This document shows positions 36,905 to 45,269 of a DNA stretch of 64,000 nucleotides, piece by piece; within the stretch, counting starts at the first letter, position 1; the number at the start of each line of letters is the position of its first letter. The translations under genes and the position numbers were made by a program. The stretch is from contig NZ_CP034550.1 of NCBI RefSeq assembly GCF_009498035.1, positions 10,788,001 through 10,852,000 of the forward strand, given 5' to 3'. The DNA is from Saccharothrix syringae (GTDB lineage Bacteria; Actinomycetota; Actinomycetes; Mycobacteriales; Pseudonocardiaceae). Under the pieces are notes generated by a model that saw only the letters and a list, made by a program, of their open reading frames with translations, did not search any database and was not told where the DNA came from.

Positions 36905-37468
36905 ATGGAACAGGGCTATGCGGTGTTCCTGCTGCTCGGCGTGGTGCTGGTGCTGATCGACGGCCAGCTCATCTACCGCAGCGGCAAGGGCTACATGAAC
37001 CGCGCTTACGGCGACCCGGAGGCGGCCAGGTCCATGACCCGCCTCGCCACCGTGCTCTTCCACCTCGTCGTGCTGGGCCTGCTCGCCCTGGTGTCGATCA
37101 TCAACGTGGACACCGGCGACCCGGTCAAGGACGTCGTGGTGAAGCTCGGTGTCATGCTGCTGGTGCTCGCCTCGGTGCACGCGATCACGATGATGATCCT
37201 GGGCCGCATCCGGGACCGGCAGCTCCAGCAGCAGCTGGCCGACGAGATGGCCGAGGAGCACCGGCAGTTCGAGCAGCAGCAGCACCACCGCGTGCCGGTG
37301 CAGAACCGCGCCGAGCCGCTGGCGCACCCGACGACCACGTCGCCCGCCGCCACCGCGGCCACCGCGACGCCCACCGCGCCCACCGCGGCGCACCGGCCGC
37401 GGGTCGAGCCGGCCGCGCCGACGGCCGCCGAGCAGGTGGACCCGACGCAGGTCAAGACGATCAGGTAG
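36905..37468 (+). CDS. Three-helix membrane protein with Ala/Thr/Pro tail
   Basis: A 187-residue protein. Hydrophobic helices at about residues 4-22, 48-66 and 79-99 are followed by a charged, Gln-rich amphipathic stretch (RDRQLQQQLADEMAEEHRQFEQQQHH) and a low-complexity tail of TATPTAP-like repeats. GGGAGG lies upstream of the ATG. It is divergent from the dynamin operon, so a shared membrane role is possible. No family recognised. Confidence 0.7.
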   Translation: MEQGYAVFLLLGVVLVLIDGQLIYRSGKGYMNRAYGDPEAARSMTRLATVLFHLVVLGLLALVSIINVDTGDPVKDVVVKLGVMLLVLASVHAITMMILGRIRDRQLQQQLADEMAEEHRQFEQQQHHRVPVQNRAEPLAHPTTTSPAATAATATPTAPTAAHRPRVEPAAPTAAEQVDPTQVKTIR

Positions 37469-37506
37469 GGGTCGTCGGTCCATCACCCTGGAGGACTAGA
37501 CCGGGT

Positions 37507-37535
37507 CAGCCCGTGGCGCGACGCGCCGCGGGCTG
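37507..37535 (+). terminator. Hairpin terminator after the membrane-protein gene
   Basis: CAGCCCG-T-GGCG pairs with CGCC-G-CGGGCTG around a CGACG loop, 38 bp past the stop codon and just before the histidine kinase promoter. Confidence 0.6.
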
Positions 37536-37544
37536 TTCCGTACC

Positions 37545-37550
37545 TAACCT
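37545..37550 (+). promoter_or_regulatory. -10 element TAACCT, leaderless start of histidine kinase
   Basis: TAACCT ends six bases before GTG 37557, with no Shine-Dalgarno. It directly follows the terminator at 37507-37535. Confidence 0.5.
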
Positions 37551-37556
37551 GGTGCC

Positions 37557-38741
37557 GTGCGGCGGCTGAGCCTGTGGATGCGAGCGCACCCGGTGTTCGG
37601 GGACTCCCTGATCGCCGGGCTGCTGTTCGTGATGGACCTGGGCACGATGGTCGCCTCGACGCAGTACGTGCCGCTGGGCGCGATGCTCGTGGTCAGCGTG
37701 CTCATGGTCGTGCCGGTGGTGTTCCGGCGCAGGCACGCGCTGTGGTCGAGCTACATCATCCTGTTCGGCGGCGTGGTCCAGCTCTTCACCCACGGCGACG
37801 CGGTCGGCGGGGTGCCGGTCCGGGCCTCGGACTTCGCGCTGGCCGTCGCGCTCTACACGGTCGTGGCCTACGCGGGGCGGCGGCAGGGCCTGCTGTACGC
37901 GCTGTGGCTCGCCCTCGGCTCGCTCGTCTGGGCGTTCTGGCGGATCGGGCCGGGCCTGGACACCGTGTTCGTGCTGTTCGTCATCGCGGTGATCTTCGGG
38001 TTCAGCTGGGCGCTGGGCGAGTTCGTCGGCGCCCGCCGGGCCTACCACTGGGAGCTGGAGCAGCGGCTGCGGCTGCTGGAGACCGAGCGCGACCAGCAGG
38101 CGCGGATCGCCGTCGGCGAGGAGCGGTCGCGCATCGCGCGCGAGCTGCACGACGTGGTGGCGCACGCGGTGAGCGTGATGGTGGTGCAGGCCGACGGCGC
38201 CGGGTACGCGATCCGCAGCGACCCCGACCTGGCCGAGGCGGCGGTGCGGACCATCGCCGACACCGGCAGGCAGGCGCTGACCGAGCTGCGGCGGCTGCTC
38301 GGCGTGCTGCGCTCGGAGGACCGGTCGACGGCCCAGTGGGTGCCGCAGCCGGGCGCGGACGACCTGCGGGAGCTGGCCGAGAACTGCCGGGCCGCCGGGC
38401 TGCCGGTGCGCCTGGAGACCTCGGGCGACCTGGCGTCGCTGCCCGCGGGCCTCGGGCTGGGCGTCTACCGGATCGTGCAGGAGGCGCTGACCAACACGCT
38501 CAAGCACGCCGGGTCGGGCGCGTCGGCGACGGTGCGCGTGGCCCGGACCGGCGAGCAGGTCAGCGTCGAGGTGGCCGACGACGGGTTCGGCACGCCCCAC
38601 GACCTGGTGGCCGTGTCCGGCGGGAACGGGCTGATCGGGATGCGCGAGCGGGCCGGCGTGCTGGGCGGCACGCTGGAGGCGGGCCCCAACCCCGGCGGCG
38701 GGTGGCGGGTTCGCGCCGTGCTCCCCCTGGTGCCGTCATAG
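37557..38741 (+). CDS. NarL-type sensor histidine kinase
   Basis: A 394-residue kinase. About five or six N-terminal membrane helices (residues 10-165) lie mostly without a large extracellular loop, so sensing is probably within or at the membrane. The HisKA_3 phospho-acceptor motif is RIARELHDVVAHAVSVMVVQ, followed by ATP-binding N-box GVYRIVQEALTNTLKHAG and G-box GGNGLIGMRERAGVLGG. It is followed directly by a LuxR-type response regulator, its probable partner. Signal unknown. Confidence 0.92.
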   Translation: MRRLSLWMRAHPVFGDSLIAGLLFVMDLGTMVASTQYVPLGAMLVVSVLMVVPVVFRRRHALWSSYIILFGGVVQLFTHGDAVGGVPVRASDFALAVALYTVVAYAGRRQGLLYALWLALGSLVWAFWRIGPGLDTVFVLFVIAVIFGFSWALGEFVGARRAYHWELEQRLRLLETERDQQARIAVGEERSRIARELHDVVAHAVSVMVVQADGAGYAIRSDPDLAEAAVRTIADTGRQALTELRRLLGVLRSEDRSTAQWVPQPGADDLRELAENCRAAGLPVRLETSGDLASLPAGLGLGVYRIVQEALTNTLKHAGSGASATVRVARTGEQVSVEVADDGFGTPHDLVAVSGGNGLIGMRERAGVLGGTLEAGPNPGGGWRVRAVLPLVPS

Positions 38742-38744
38742 GGT
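38739..38744 (+). promoter_or_regulatory. -10 element TAGGGT built on the kinase stop codon
   Basis: The TAG stop codon of the kinase (38739-38741) forms the first half of TAGGGT, which ends seven bases before GTG 38752. The response regulator can thus have its own leaderless transcript. Confidence 0.45.
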
Positions 38745-38751
38745 GGGACGG

Positions 38752-39408
38752 GTGATCCGGGTACTGCTCGTCGACGACCAGGAGCTCATGCGGATGGGCT
38801 TCCGGATGGTGCTCGGCGCCCAAGAGGACATCGACGTGGTCGGCGAGGCCGGCGACGGGCTCGACGCCGTGCACCTGGCGGCGTCGCTGAAGCCGGACGT
38901 GGTGCTGATGGACGTCCGGATGCCCGTGCTCGACGGGGTCGAGGCGACCAAGCGGATCGCCGAGGCGGGCACCGCGAAGGTGCTCGTGATGACCACGTTC
39001 GACCTGGACGAGTACGCGCTGTCGGCGCTGCGCAACGGCGCGTCCGGGTTCCTGCTCAAGGACACCCCGCCGGGCGACCTGGTGTCCGCGCTGCGCGCGG
39101 TGGCCAGCGGCGACGCGGTGGTCTCCCCGTCGGTGACCAAGCGGCTGCTGAGCCGGTTCCTCGGCGACGGCGGCGGCGAGCTGCGCGACGCGTCGGTGCT
39201 GGAGGTGCTGACCGAGCGCGAGCGCGAGGTGCTGGTGCTGATCGCCAAGGGGCTGTCCAACACCGAGATCGCGCGCAAGCTGTTCCTGTCCGAGGCGACG
39301 GTGAAGACGCACGTGGGGCGCATCCTGGCGAAGCTGGACCTGCGCGACCGCGTGCAGGCCGTGGTGCTGGCCTACGAGACGGGGCTGGTCCGACCCGGCG
39401 ACGTGTGA
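38752..39408 (+). CDS. NarL/LuxR-type response regulator
   Basis: A 218-residue regulator. The receiver domain has the acidic pair in VLLVDDQELMRMG, phospho-acceptor Asp in VVLMDVRMPVLDG, and Lys in FLLKDTPPG. The C-terminal LuxR helix-turn-helix is LTEREREVLVLIAKGLSNTEIARKLFLSEATVKTHV. I chose GTG 38752 because its position fits the -10 element; GTG 38743 is an alternative. Works with the kinase immediately upstream. Confidence 0.94.
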   Translation: MIRVLLVDDQELMRMGFRMVLGAQEDIDVVGEAGDGLDAVHLAASLKPDVVLMDVRMPVLDGVEATKRIAEAGTAKVLVMTTFDLDEYALSALRNGASGFLLKDTPPGDLVSALRAVASGDAVVSPSVTKRLLSRFLGDGGGELRDASVLEVLTEREREVLVLIAKGLSNTEIARKLFLSEATVKTHVGRILAKLDLRDRVQAVVLAYETGLVRPGDV

Positions 39409-39427
39409 GCCGGACCGCCCCGCGCGC

Positions 39428-40342
39428 TCAGCGGTACTTCGCGGCGTCGGCCGCGGTCGGGTCGACGCCCGCCTTGAAGACCTCCTCGTACCAGCGGCCC
39501 CAGTCCGGCCGCGAGCCGTCCAGGTCGGTGAAGCCGTACTCGCGCATGAGGGTCCACGACGCGAGCGCCCGGCCGCTGAAGCGGTGCCGGTCCGGGTCGG
39601 CCGCCAGCGCCGCGATGCCGCGGCCGAGGTAGTGCGGCGTCTCGGACATGGCGTAGTGCGGCTCCTTGGCGATCGCGTCGCGCCAGGTCGCCTCGGTCAC
39701 GCCGAAGTGCTCCAGCATCTGCTCCGACCGCAGGAACCCGGGCGTGACCGCGACCGACGTCGCGCCGTGCGGCTCCAGCTCGCGCGCCATCACCGTGCCG
39801 AAGCGGCGGATCGCGACCTTGACCGAGTCGTAGGCCAGCGACTCGGCGTAGTGCTCGTCGCTGTCGCCGTCGGTGACCTCGACGAGCAGGCCGCCCGGCT
39901 CGCGGATCAGCAGCGGCAGCAGGCGGTGCAGGGTGACCAGGTGCGCCTGCACGCTGTTGCGCCACAGCCGCAGCTGCTTGTCCAGGTCCTGCTCCCAGAA
40001 CACGCCGAACTGGGTGTCCTGCTCACCGCCCCACACGTCGTCGACCAGGACGTGCAGGCCCCGCCCCTCGGCCTCCACGCGCGCCCGGAACGCGTCCACG
40101 TCGGCGGGCTCGGTGAAGTCGCACCGCACCGCGATGCCGCGGCCACCCGCGGCCGTGACCAGCTCCGCGGTCTCCTCGATCGTCTCGTCGCGCCCGATCG
40201 GCGACCTGTGCTCGCGCGTCGTGCGGCCGCCGACGAACACCGTCGCGCCCGCCGCGCCCAGCTCGACCGCGATCGCCCGGCCCGCGCCGCGCGTCGCCCC
40301 CGTGACCGCGGCGACCTTCCCCTTCAACGGCTGTTCGGCCAT
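39428..40342 (-). CDS. Short-chain dehydrogenase/reductase
   Basis: A 304-residue SDR: cofactor motif AAVTGATRGAGRAIAVELG, then VFVGGRTTREHRSP, a long insert VDDVWGGEQDTQFGVFWEQDLDKQLRLW, and catalytic AYDSVKVAIRRF (YxxxK). Two adjacent ATG codons (40345 and 40342) follow AAGGGG; the second has better spacing, and the TetR stop overlaps the first (ATGA). It is longer than typical SDRs and may act on a xenobiotic, controlled by the co-transcribed TetR gene. Confidence 0.9.
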   Translation of the reverse strand: MAEQPLKGKVAAVTGATRGAGRAIAVELGAAGATVFVGGRTTREHRSPIGRDETIEETAELVTAAGGRGIAVRCDFTEPADVDAFRARVEAEGRGLHVLVDDVWGGEQDTQFGVFWEQDLDKQLRLWRNSVQAHLVTLHRLLPLLIREPGGLLVEVTDGDSDEHYAESLAYDSVKVAIRRFGTVMARELEPHGATSVAVTPGFLRSEQMLEHFGVTEATWRDAIAKEPHYAMSETPHYLGRGIAALAADPDRHRFSGRALASWTLMREYGFTDLDGSRPDWGRWYEEVFKAGVDPTAADAAKYR

Positions 40343-40911
40343 CATCTCCCCTTCCACGCGGCCAGCACCGCGTCCACGTCCTCCAGCAGCCGGTCGGCCA
40401 GCGCGCCGTCCGGCCGGACCGACCAGTCCATCGCCACCCCGTAGAGCAGGCCGGTGAGCACCCTGGCCGCGCGCTCCGGCGACGGGGCGCGCGGCAGGTC
40501 GACCCGGCGGGTCAGCTCCAGCACGGTCCGCCCGGTCGTCTCGTACAGGTCGGCCAGCAGCGCCCGCAGCTCCGGGTCGAGCAGGTCGACGCCGAGCTGC
40601 GCCAGGTGGTTCTGCGCCTCGTCCGGGTCGGTCATGCCCTCGAACCACGACAGCAGCGCGGCGCGCAGGCCCGCCACCGGGTCCGCCACGTCGGCCGCCC
40701 GCCGCATCCGCTCGGCCTGCTCGGCCGCGGTCTGCCTGGTCAGCGCCCGGAGCAGGCCGCCCTTGGAGCCGAAGCGCTGCCCCACCGTGCCCACCGACAC
40801 CCCGGCCGCCGCGGCGACCTCGGCGAGCGTGAAGCCCGGCCCCCGACGGCCGATGACCTGCGCCGTCGCGGCGAGCAGGCGCTCGTCGGTGATCGTCCTG
40901 GGGCGGGGCAC
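40342..40911 (-). CDS. TetR family regulator of the SDR
   Basis: A 189-residue TetR protein with N-terminal helix-turn-helix (ERLLAATAQVIGRRGPGFTLAEVAAAAGVSVGTVGQRFGSKGGLLRAL split across residues 9-56). It lies upstream of and overlaps the SDR gene, forming a two-gene operon. A near-perfect 22-bp palindrome at 40916-40937 starts five bases before its ATG, so autorepression of the operon by steric block is likely. Confidence 0.9.
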   Translation of the reverse strand: MPRPRTITDERLLAATAQVIGRRGPGFTLAEVAAAAGVSVGTVGQRFGSKGGLLRALTRQTAAEQAERMRRAADVADPVAGLRAALLSWFEGMTDPDEAQNHLAQLGVDLLDPELRALLADLYETTGRTVLELTRRVDLPRAPSPERAARVLTGLLYGVAMDWSVRPDGALADRLLEDVDAVLAAWKGR

Positions 40912-40915
40912 GGGG

Positions 40916-40937
40916 TTATTGAACCACGGTTCATTAA
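40916..40937. promoter_or_regulatory. TetR operator, 22-bp palindrome
   Basis: Arms TTATTGAACC and GGTTCATTAA around AC match in 9 of 10 pairs. It sits between the TetR gene start (40911) and the stop of the FMN reductase gene (40960), in the expected promoter position. Confidence 0.75.
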
Positions 40938-40959
40938 CTGGTGGGGCGGATGGGCCGCG

Positions 40960-41547
40960 TCACGCCGGGTACGGGCTGCTCGCGCGGGCCGTGCGGAGGG
41001 CGCCCGCCCACCAGGCGAGCTGGTCGAGCAGGGTCTTGGCGTAGCCGGGGGCCGCCGGGTCGAGCGGGCGGCCGTCCCGCCAGGCGGTGAAGTAGTTCGG
41101 GAAGGCCAGGCCGTCGCGGACGGTCACCGCGTGCAGCTCGGTGAGCACGTTCTCCAGGTGCAGCACCGCGTGCCGGCCGCCCGCCGCGCCGCCGTAGCTG
41201 ACGAAGGCGACCGGCTTGGCCGCCCACTGGGTGAAGTGCCAGTCGACGGCCGCCTTCAGCGACGCGGGGTAGCTGTGGTTGTACTCGGGCGTGACCAGCA
41301 CGACCGCGTCCGCGCCCTCCAGCGCCGAGGTCAGCGGCGCCATCCCGGCCGGGCGGGGGTAGTCGTCGCCGGCGTACTTCGGCGACGCCGCGGGCAGGGC
41401 CAGCGGGAGGTCCACGTCGGCGAGGTCGACGACCTCGACGTCGAACCCGCCGTGGGCGGCGGCCTGGTCGGCGAACCACGAGGCGACGACCGGGCCGAAC
41501 CGCCCGTCGCGGACGCTGCCGATGACGATCACGAGCTTGTTGTCCAT
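40960..41547 (-). CDS. NADPH-dependent FMN reductase
   Basis: A 195-residue flavodoxin-fold reductase: IVIGSVRDGRFGPVVASWF (phosphate loop for FMN), VLVTPEYNHSYPASLKAAVDWHFTQW (FMN and dimer motif PEYNxSxPxxLKNAID), and VSYGGAAGGRHAVLHLENVL. It reduces FMN or small quinone/azo substrates with NAD(P)H. It is divergent from an MmyB-type regulator, a common arrangement in actinobacteria where the regulator controls the reductase. Start ATG 41547 lacks a strong Shine-Dalgarno. Confidence 0.92.
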   Translation of the reverse strand: MDNKLVIVIGSVRDGRFGPVVASWFADQAAAHGGFDVEVVDLADVDLPLALPAASPKYAGDDYPRPAGMAPLTSALEGADAVVLVTPEYNHSYPASLKAAVDWHFTQWAAKPVAFVSYGGAAGGRHAVLHLENVLTELHAVTVRDGLAFPNYFTAWRDGRPLDPAAPGYAKTLLDQLAWWAGALRTARASSPYPA

Positions 41548-41636
41548 GACCACCACGTTCGCGCCGTGCCGCGGTCGTGGGGAGGCCGTGCCCAGGATGG
41601 CCCCCGCAGGGCCACCCTCACCGGCGGCGGCGCTCC

Positions 41637-41642
41637 TATGCT
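41637..41642 (+). promoter_or_regulatory. -10 element TATGCT, leaderless start of XRE regulator
   Basis: TATGCT ends six bases before GTG 41649, with no Shine-Dalgarno. Confidence 0.5.
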
Positions 41643-41648
41643 CGGGTC

Positions 41649-42485
41649 GTGGGCACACCGCTGGGGGACTTCATCCGGGCCAGGCGCGACGGCACCCGGC
41701 CCGAGGCGCTGGGGCTGCCGGAGCACGGCCGCCGCCGCGCGCCGGGACTGCGGCGCTCGGACCTCGCCGCGCGGGCCGGCATCAGCGTCGAGTACCTGAC
41801 CCGCATCGAGCAGGGCCGCGACCGCAACCCCTCGCCGGCGGTGCTCAACGCCCTCGCCGACGCGCTGCTCCTCGACCCCGCCGAGCGCGGCCACCTGCGC
41901 TACCTCGCGAAGATCACCGGCGGCGAGTGCGCCAACCGCCCGCGGCCCGCGCCGCCCGCGCGGCGGGTGCGGCCGGCCGTCCTGGAGACCCTGCGCCTGC
42001 TCGAACCGGGCGTCGCCGCGGTGACCAACCGGCTGGGCGACGTCCTCGCCCGCACCGCGGCCTACGAGTCGGTGCTGGCCGGCACCGGGCTGCTCGACGG
42101 CGACGCGCCGAACCTCACCCGCTACGTCTTCACCGACCCGCGCGCCCGGGAGCTGTTCGCCGACTGGGAGGACGTGGCGGACGAGCAGGCGTTCGACCTG
42201 TGGCTCGGGCCCGCCGCGGAGAACCACGAGTGGTTCGTGGCGGAGCTGGCGCCCGCCGCGGGCCCCGACCTCACCCGGCGCCTGCACCGGCACGCCGTCC
42301 CGCGCCGCGGCGAGCTGCGGCTGCACCACCCCTCCGGGGCCGAGCTGCGGTTCGCGCGCGAAACCCTCGAACTGGCCTCGGACGCGCAGCAGCTCGTCGT
42401 GTTCCTGCCCGCGGACGGGGCGACCGCCGAGGCGGTCGACCGGCTCCGCGGCCCGTCCCGCGGCAGGCTCCGGGTCATCTCGTAG
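41649..42485 (+). CDS. XRE-family regulator with MmyB-like ligand domain
   Basis: A 278-residue regulator. N-terminal helix-turn-helix: RRSDLAARAGISVEYLTRIEQGRDRNPSPAVLNALADAL. The C-terminal PAS-like MmyB domain runs from LLEPGVAAVTNRLGDVLARTAAYES through RYVFTDPRARELFADWED to the LHHPSGAELRFARETLEL strand; such domains bind fatty acids or similar hydrophobic ligands. It is divergent from the FMN reductase gene, its probable target. Confidence 0.9.
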   Translation: MGTPLGDFIRARRDGTRPEALGLPEHGRRRAPGLRRSDLAARAGISVEYLTRIEQGRDRNPSPAVLNALADALLLDPAERGHLRYLAKITGGECANRPRPAPPARRVRPAVLETLRLLEPGVAAVTNRLGDVLARTAAYESVLAGTGLLDGDAPNLTRYVFTDPRARELFADWEDVADEQAFDLWLGPAAENHEWFVAELAPAAGPDLTRRLHRHAVPRRGELRLHHPSGAELRFARETLELASDAQQLVVFLPADGATAEAVDRLRGPSRGRLRVIS

Positions 42486-42492
42486 CGCGATT

Positions 42493-42498
42493 TAGCCT
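42493..42498 (+). promoter_or_regulatory. -10 element TAGCCT, leaderless start of HAD gene
   Basis: TAGCCT lies eight bases after the previous stop and ends six bases before GTG 42505, with no Shine-Dalgarno. Confidence 0.5.
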
Positions 42499-42504
42499 GT
42501 TCGT

Positions 42505-43296
42505 GTGACGTGGACACCCCGAATGGTCGCCCTGGACATCGACGGCACGATCACCCCGGTGGGGCGCGAGGACGTGGCGCCCGCGGTGCGCGCGGCGATC
42601 CGCCGGGCCGTCGACCGCGGCGCGCACGTGGTGCTCTCCACCGGGCGCAGCCTGATCGGCACCCTGCCCGTGGCCGGGCACCTGGGGCTGACCGGCACGG
42701 CGCTGTGCTCCAACGGCGCGGTGTGGTGGGACGCGGCGGCGGGCGAGGTGGTGCGCCGGGTGGTGTTCGACCCCGGGCCCGCGGTGGCGCGGCTGCTCGA
42801 CCTGCTGCCGGGCGCGGTGTTCGCGACCGAGGTGACCGGGGTGGGGAACCTGTCGCTCGGGCGGTTCCCCGACGGCGACCTGTGGGGCGAGGTGCGGCAC
42901 GTGACCCGCGGCGAGCTGGTGGCCGCGCCGACGTCGCGGCTGGTCGTGAGGTGGGTCGGGCGGACGCCGGAGGAGCTGCGGCTGCGGCTGCTGGACGTGG
43001 CGCTGCCGGGGGTGGCGTGGTCGGTGGACCACACCGAGCCGTGGCTGACGCTGTCGCCGCCCGGGGTGACCAAGGGCGCGGCCCTGGAGGAGCTGCGGCG
43101 GGAGCTGGGGGTCTCGCCCCGGGACACCCTGGCCGTCGGGGACGGCGACAACGACGTGGAGATGCTGCGGTGGGCCGCGCACGGCGTGGCCATGGGGCAG
43201 GCGCCGGTGACCGTGCGCGAGGCGGCCGACGCGGTGACGTCGACCGTGCTGGAGGACGGGGCGGCGGCGGTGCTGGACCGGTACTTCGCGGCTTAG
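42505..43296 (+). CDS. HAD-superfamily (Cof-type) phosphatase
   Basis: A 263-residue HAD hydrolase with C2 cap. Motif I ALDIDGTITPV (nucleophile Asp and acid/base Asp), motif II VLSTGRS, motif III Lys in GVTKGAALEELRRE, motif IV AVGDGDNDVEML. It should dephosphorylate sugar phosphates or flavin/PLP-type cofactors. The 22-bp repeat array starts just after its stop codon. Confidence 0.9.
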   Translation: MTWTPRMVALDIDGTITPVGREDVAPAVRAAIRRAVDRGAHVVLSTGRSLIGTLPVAGHLGLTGTALCSNGAVWWDAAAGEVVRRVVFDPGPAVARLLDLLPGAVFATEVTGVGNLSLGRFPDGDLWGEVRHVTRGELVAAPTSRLVVRWVGRTPEELRLRLLDVALPGVAWSVDHTEPWLTLSPPGVTKGAALEELRRELGVSPRDTLAVGDGDNDVEMLRWAAHGVAMGQAPVTVREAADAVTSTVLEDGAAAVLDRYFAA

Positions 43297-43304
43297 GCCC
43301 GGAT

Positions 43305-43414
43305 GTGGAACTCAGGGGGGCCGGGGGTTCGACTCGGGGGGTCCTGGGGTTCGACACGCGGGGGCTGAAGGGTCGACACGCGGGGGTCGGGGGTTCGACA
43401 CGCGGGGGTCGGGG
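43305..43414. repeat. Five tandem 22-bp repeats (family A, locus 1)
   Basis: Five units of exactly 22 bp: 43305-43326, 43327-43348, 43349-43370, 43371-43392, 43393-43414. Unit consensus begins GTTCGACACGCGGGGG and ends TCGGGG. The first unit is variant (GTGGAACTCAGGGGGG), as is the first unit at the second locus (55.5 kb). There are no spacers, so this is not a CRISPR. Confidence 0.9.
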
Positions 43415-43576
43415 CGGCCGGCCACTCAGGGTGGTCGTGGATTACTGCGACCGAGGTAGGGAAGCGGGTAAGACCGAAGTCGGACCCACGAGTCAACTAC
43501 AGACCGATGCGCGGGCGGCCCCCGGACCGCCAGGGTGTACTGGACAACGGGGGATGCGTCGTCCAGGGGAGAGACC

Positions 43577-44497
43577 ATGATCGAGGCTGTCGGCCTCACC
43601 AAGCGCTACGGGAAGACGGTGGCGGTGGACGACTTGTCGTTCACCGTGGCGCCGGGCCGGGTCACCGGGTTCCTCGGGCCCAACGGCGCGGGCAAGTCCA
43701 CCACCATGCGCATGATCCTCGGCCTCGACCGGCCGAGCGCGGGCCGGGTGCTCATCGACGGCAAGCCCTACGCCAAGCTCGACCGCCCGCTGCGGACCGT
43801 CGGCGCCCTGCTGGACGCCAAGTGGGTGCACCCGAACCGGTCCGCCCGCGCCCACCTCCAGTGGCTGGCCAAGTCCAACGGCCTGCCCGACCGCCGGGTG
43901 GACGAGGTGCTGGACCTGGTGGGCCTGACCAAGGTCGCCAAGCGCCGCGCGGGCGGGTTCTCGCTGGGCATGTCGCAGCGCCTGGGCATCGCCGCCGCCC
44001 TGCTGGGCGACCCGAAGGTGCTGCTGTTCGACGAGCCGGTCAACGGCCTCGACCCCGAGGGCATCCTCTGGATCCGCCAGTTCATGCAGGGCCTGGCCGC
44101 CGAGGGCCGCACCGTGCTGGTGTCGAGCCACCTGCTCTCGGAGATGGCGCTGACCGCCCAGGACCTGGTGGTCATCGGGCGCGGCAGGCTCATCTCGCAG
44201 AGCAGCACCACCGACTTCGTCGAGCGCGCCACCGAGAACACCGTGCGGGTGCGCAGCCCGCACGCCGACAAGCTGGGCGCGATGCTGCTCGACAAGGGCT
44301 TCACCGTGCGCGACGACGCCGACGGCGCGCTCGTCGTGTCCGGCGCCACCAGCGACCAGGTGGGCGACGTGGCGGCGGCGGGCGGCGTGGTGCTGCACGA
44401 GCTGAGCCCGCAGCGCGGTTCGCTCGAACAGGCATTCATGCAGCTCACGGGCGACTCCGTCGAGTACCACACCGACCTCGCCGCGACCGGGAAGTGA
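43577..44497 (+). CDS. ABC transporter ATP-binding protein 1 (DrrA-like)
   Basis: A 306-residue ATPase: Walker A GPNGAGKST, signature SLGMSQR, Walker B VLLFDEP, then NGLDPEGILWIRQFMQ and VLVSSHLLSEM. The C-terminal part ends LSPQRGSLEQAFMQLTGDSVEYH, as in bacitracin/drug or lantibiotic-immunity exporters. ATG has AGGGGAGAG upstream. A permease gene follows 7 bp later. It is a close paralogue of the ATPase at 45660. Confidence 0.94.
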   Translation: MIEAVGLTKRYGKTVAVDDLSFTVAPGRVTGFLGPNGAGKSTTMRMILGLDRPSAGRVLIDGKPYAKLDRPLRTVGALLDAKWVHPNRSARAHLQWLAKSNGLPDRRVDEVLDLVGLTKVAKRRAGGFSLGMSQRLGIAAALLGDPKVLLFDEPVNGLDPEGILWIRQFMQGLAAEGRTVLVSSHLLSEMALTAQDLVVIGRGRLISQSSTTDFVERATENTVRVRSPHADKLGAMLLDKGFTVRDDADGALVVSGATSDQVGDVAAAGGVVLHELSPQRGSLEQAFMQLTGDSVEYHTDLAATGK

Positions 44498-44504
44498 CAC
44501 CGCG

Positions 44505-45269
44505 ATGACCCTGCTCGCCGTTGAACGGATCAAGCTCTTCTCCACCCGCTCGCCCTGGTGGTGCATGCTCCTGGCCCTCGTGCTGACCACGGGCATCACC
44601 GCGATCATCGCGATCAACTGGGACGGCACGCCGATGCCGCTGGTCGCCACGGTGCTGTCCCACACGTTCGGGCTCTACGTGGTCATGGTGATGGCCGCGC
44701 TGGCGGTCACCACCGAGTACCGCTTCGGCACGATCAAGTCGACGTTCCAGGCCGTGCCGGACCGCGTCTCGCCGATGGTCGCCAAGGCCGTGGTCGTGGT
44801 GCTGCTGTCCACCCTGCTCGGCGAGGCCGTCGCGTTCGGGTCGTGGGGGCTGAGCCGGCTGCTCGCCGAGGACACCTCGCAGCTCGCGCTGAACTCCGCC
44901 GACGCGTGGCGGCACGTCGCGGGCGTCGGCCTGGTGTACGGGGCGGGCGCGCTGCTGGCGCTGGGCGTCGGCGCGCTGGTGCGGCAGACCGCGGGCGCGG
45001 TGTCGATCATCCTGGTGTTCGCGCTGGTGGTGGAGAGCGTGGTCGGGTTCATCCCGAACATCGGCGACGACATCCAGGAGTGGATGCCGTTCACGGTGGC
45101 CTCCAAGTTCATCCTCGGCGGGTCGGAGGGGTCCGGGCCCGACCCGTCGGAGCTGGGCGCGACCGTGGTCGGCGAGCTGAGCCCGTGGGGGTCGTTCGCG
45201 TACTTCGCCGGGATCGCGCTGGTCGTCTACGTCCTCTCGCTCGTGGTGGTGAAGCGCCGCGACGCGTGA
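44505..45269 (+). CDS. ABC-2 type transporter permease
   Basis: A 254-residue membrane protein with about six helices (first near residues 20-36, then SHTFGLYVVMVMAALAVTTEYRFGTIKSTFQA, a motif typical of ABC-2 permeases in which YRxGTIxxTF contacts the ATPase). It should export a hydrophobic compound or protect against one, powered by the preceding ATPase and perhaps also by the one downstream, which has no permease of its own. Confidence 0.9.
   Translation: MTLLAVERIKLFSTRSPWWCMLLALVLTTGITAIIAINWDGTPMPLVATVLSHTFGLYVVMVMAALAVTTEYRFGTIKSTFQAVPDRVSPMVAKAVVVVLLSTLLGEAVAFGSWGLSRLLAEDTSQLALNSADAWRHVAGVGLVYGAGALLALGVGALVRQTAGAVSIILVFALVVESVVGFIPNIGDDIQEWMPFTVASKFILGGSEGSGPDPSELGATVVGELSPWGSFAYFAGIALVVYVLSLVVVKRRDA

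Noticed and set aside
43305..43414. CRISPR array
   Set aside because: The 22-bp units are directly adjacent with no spacers, and no cas gene is present.
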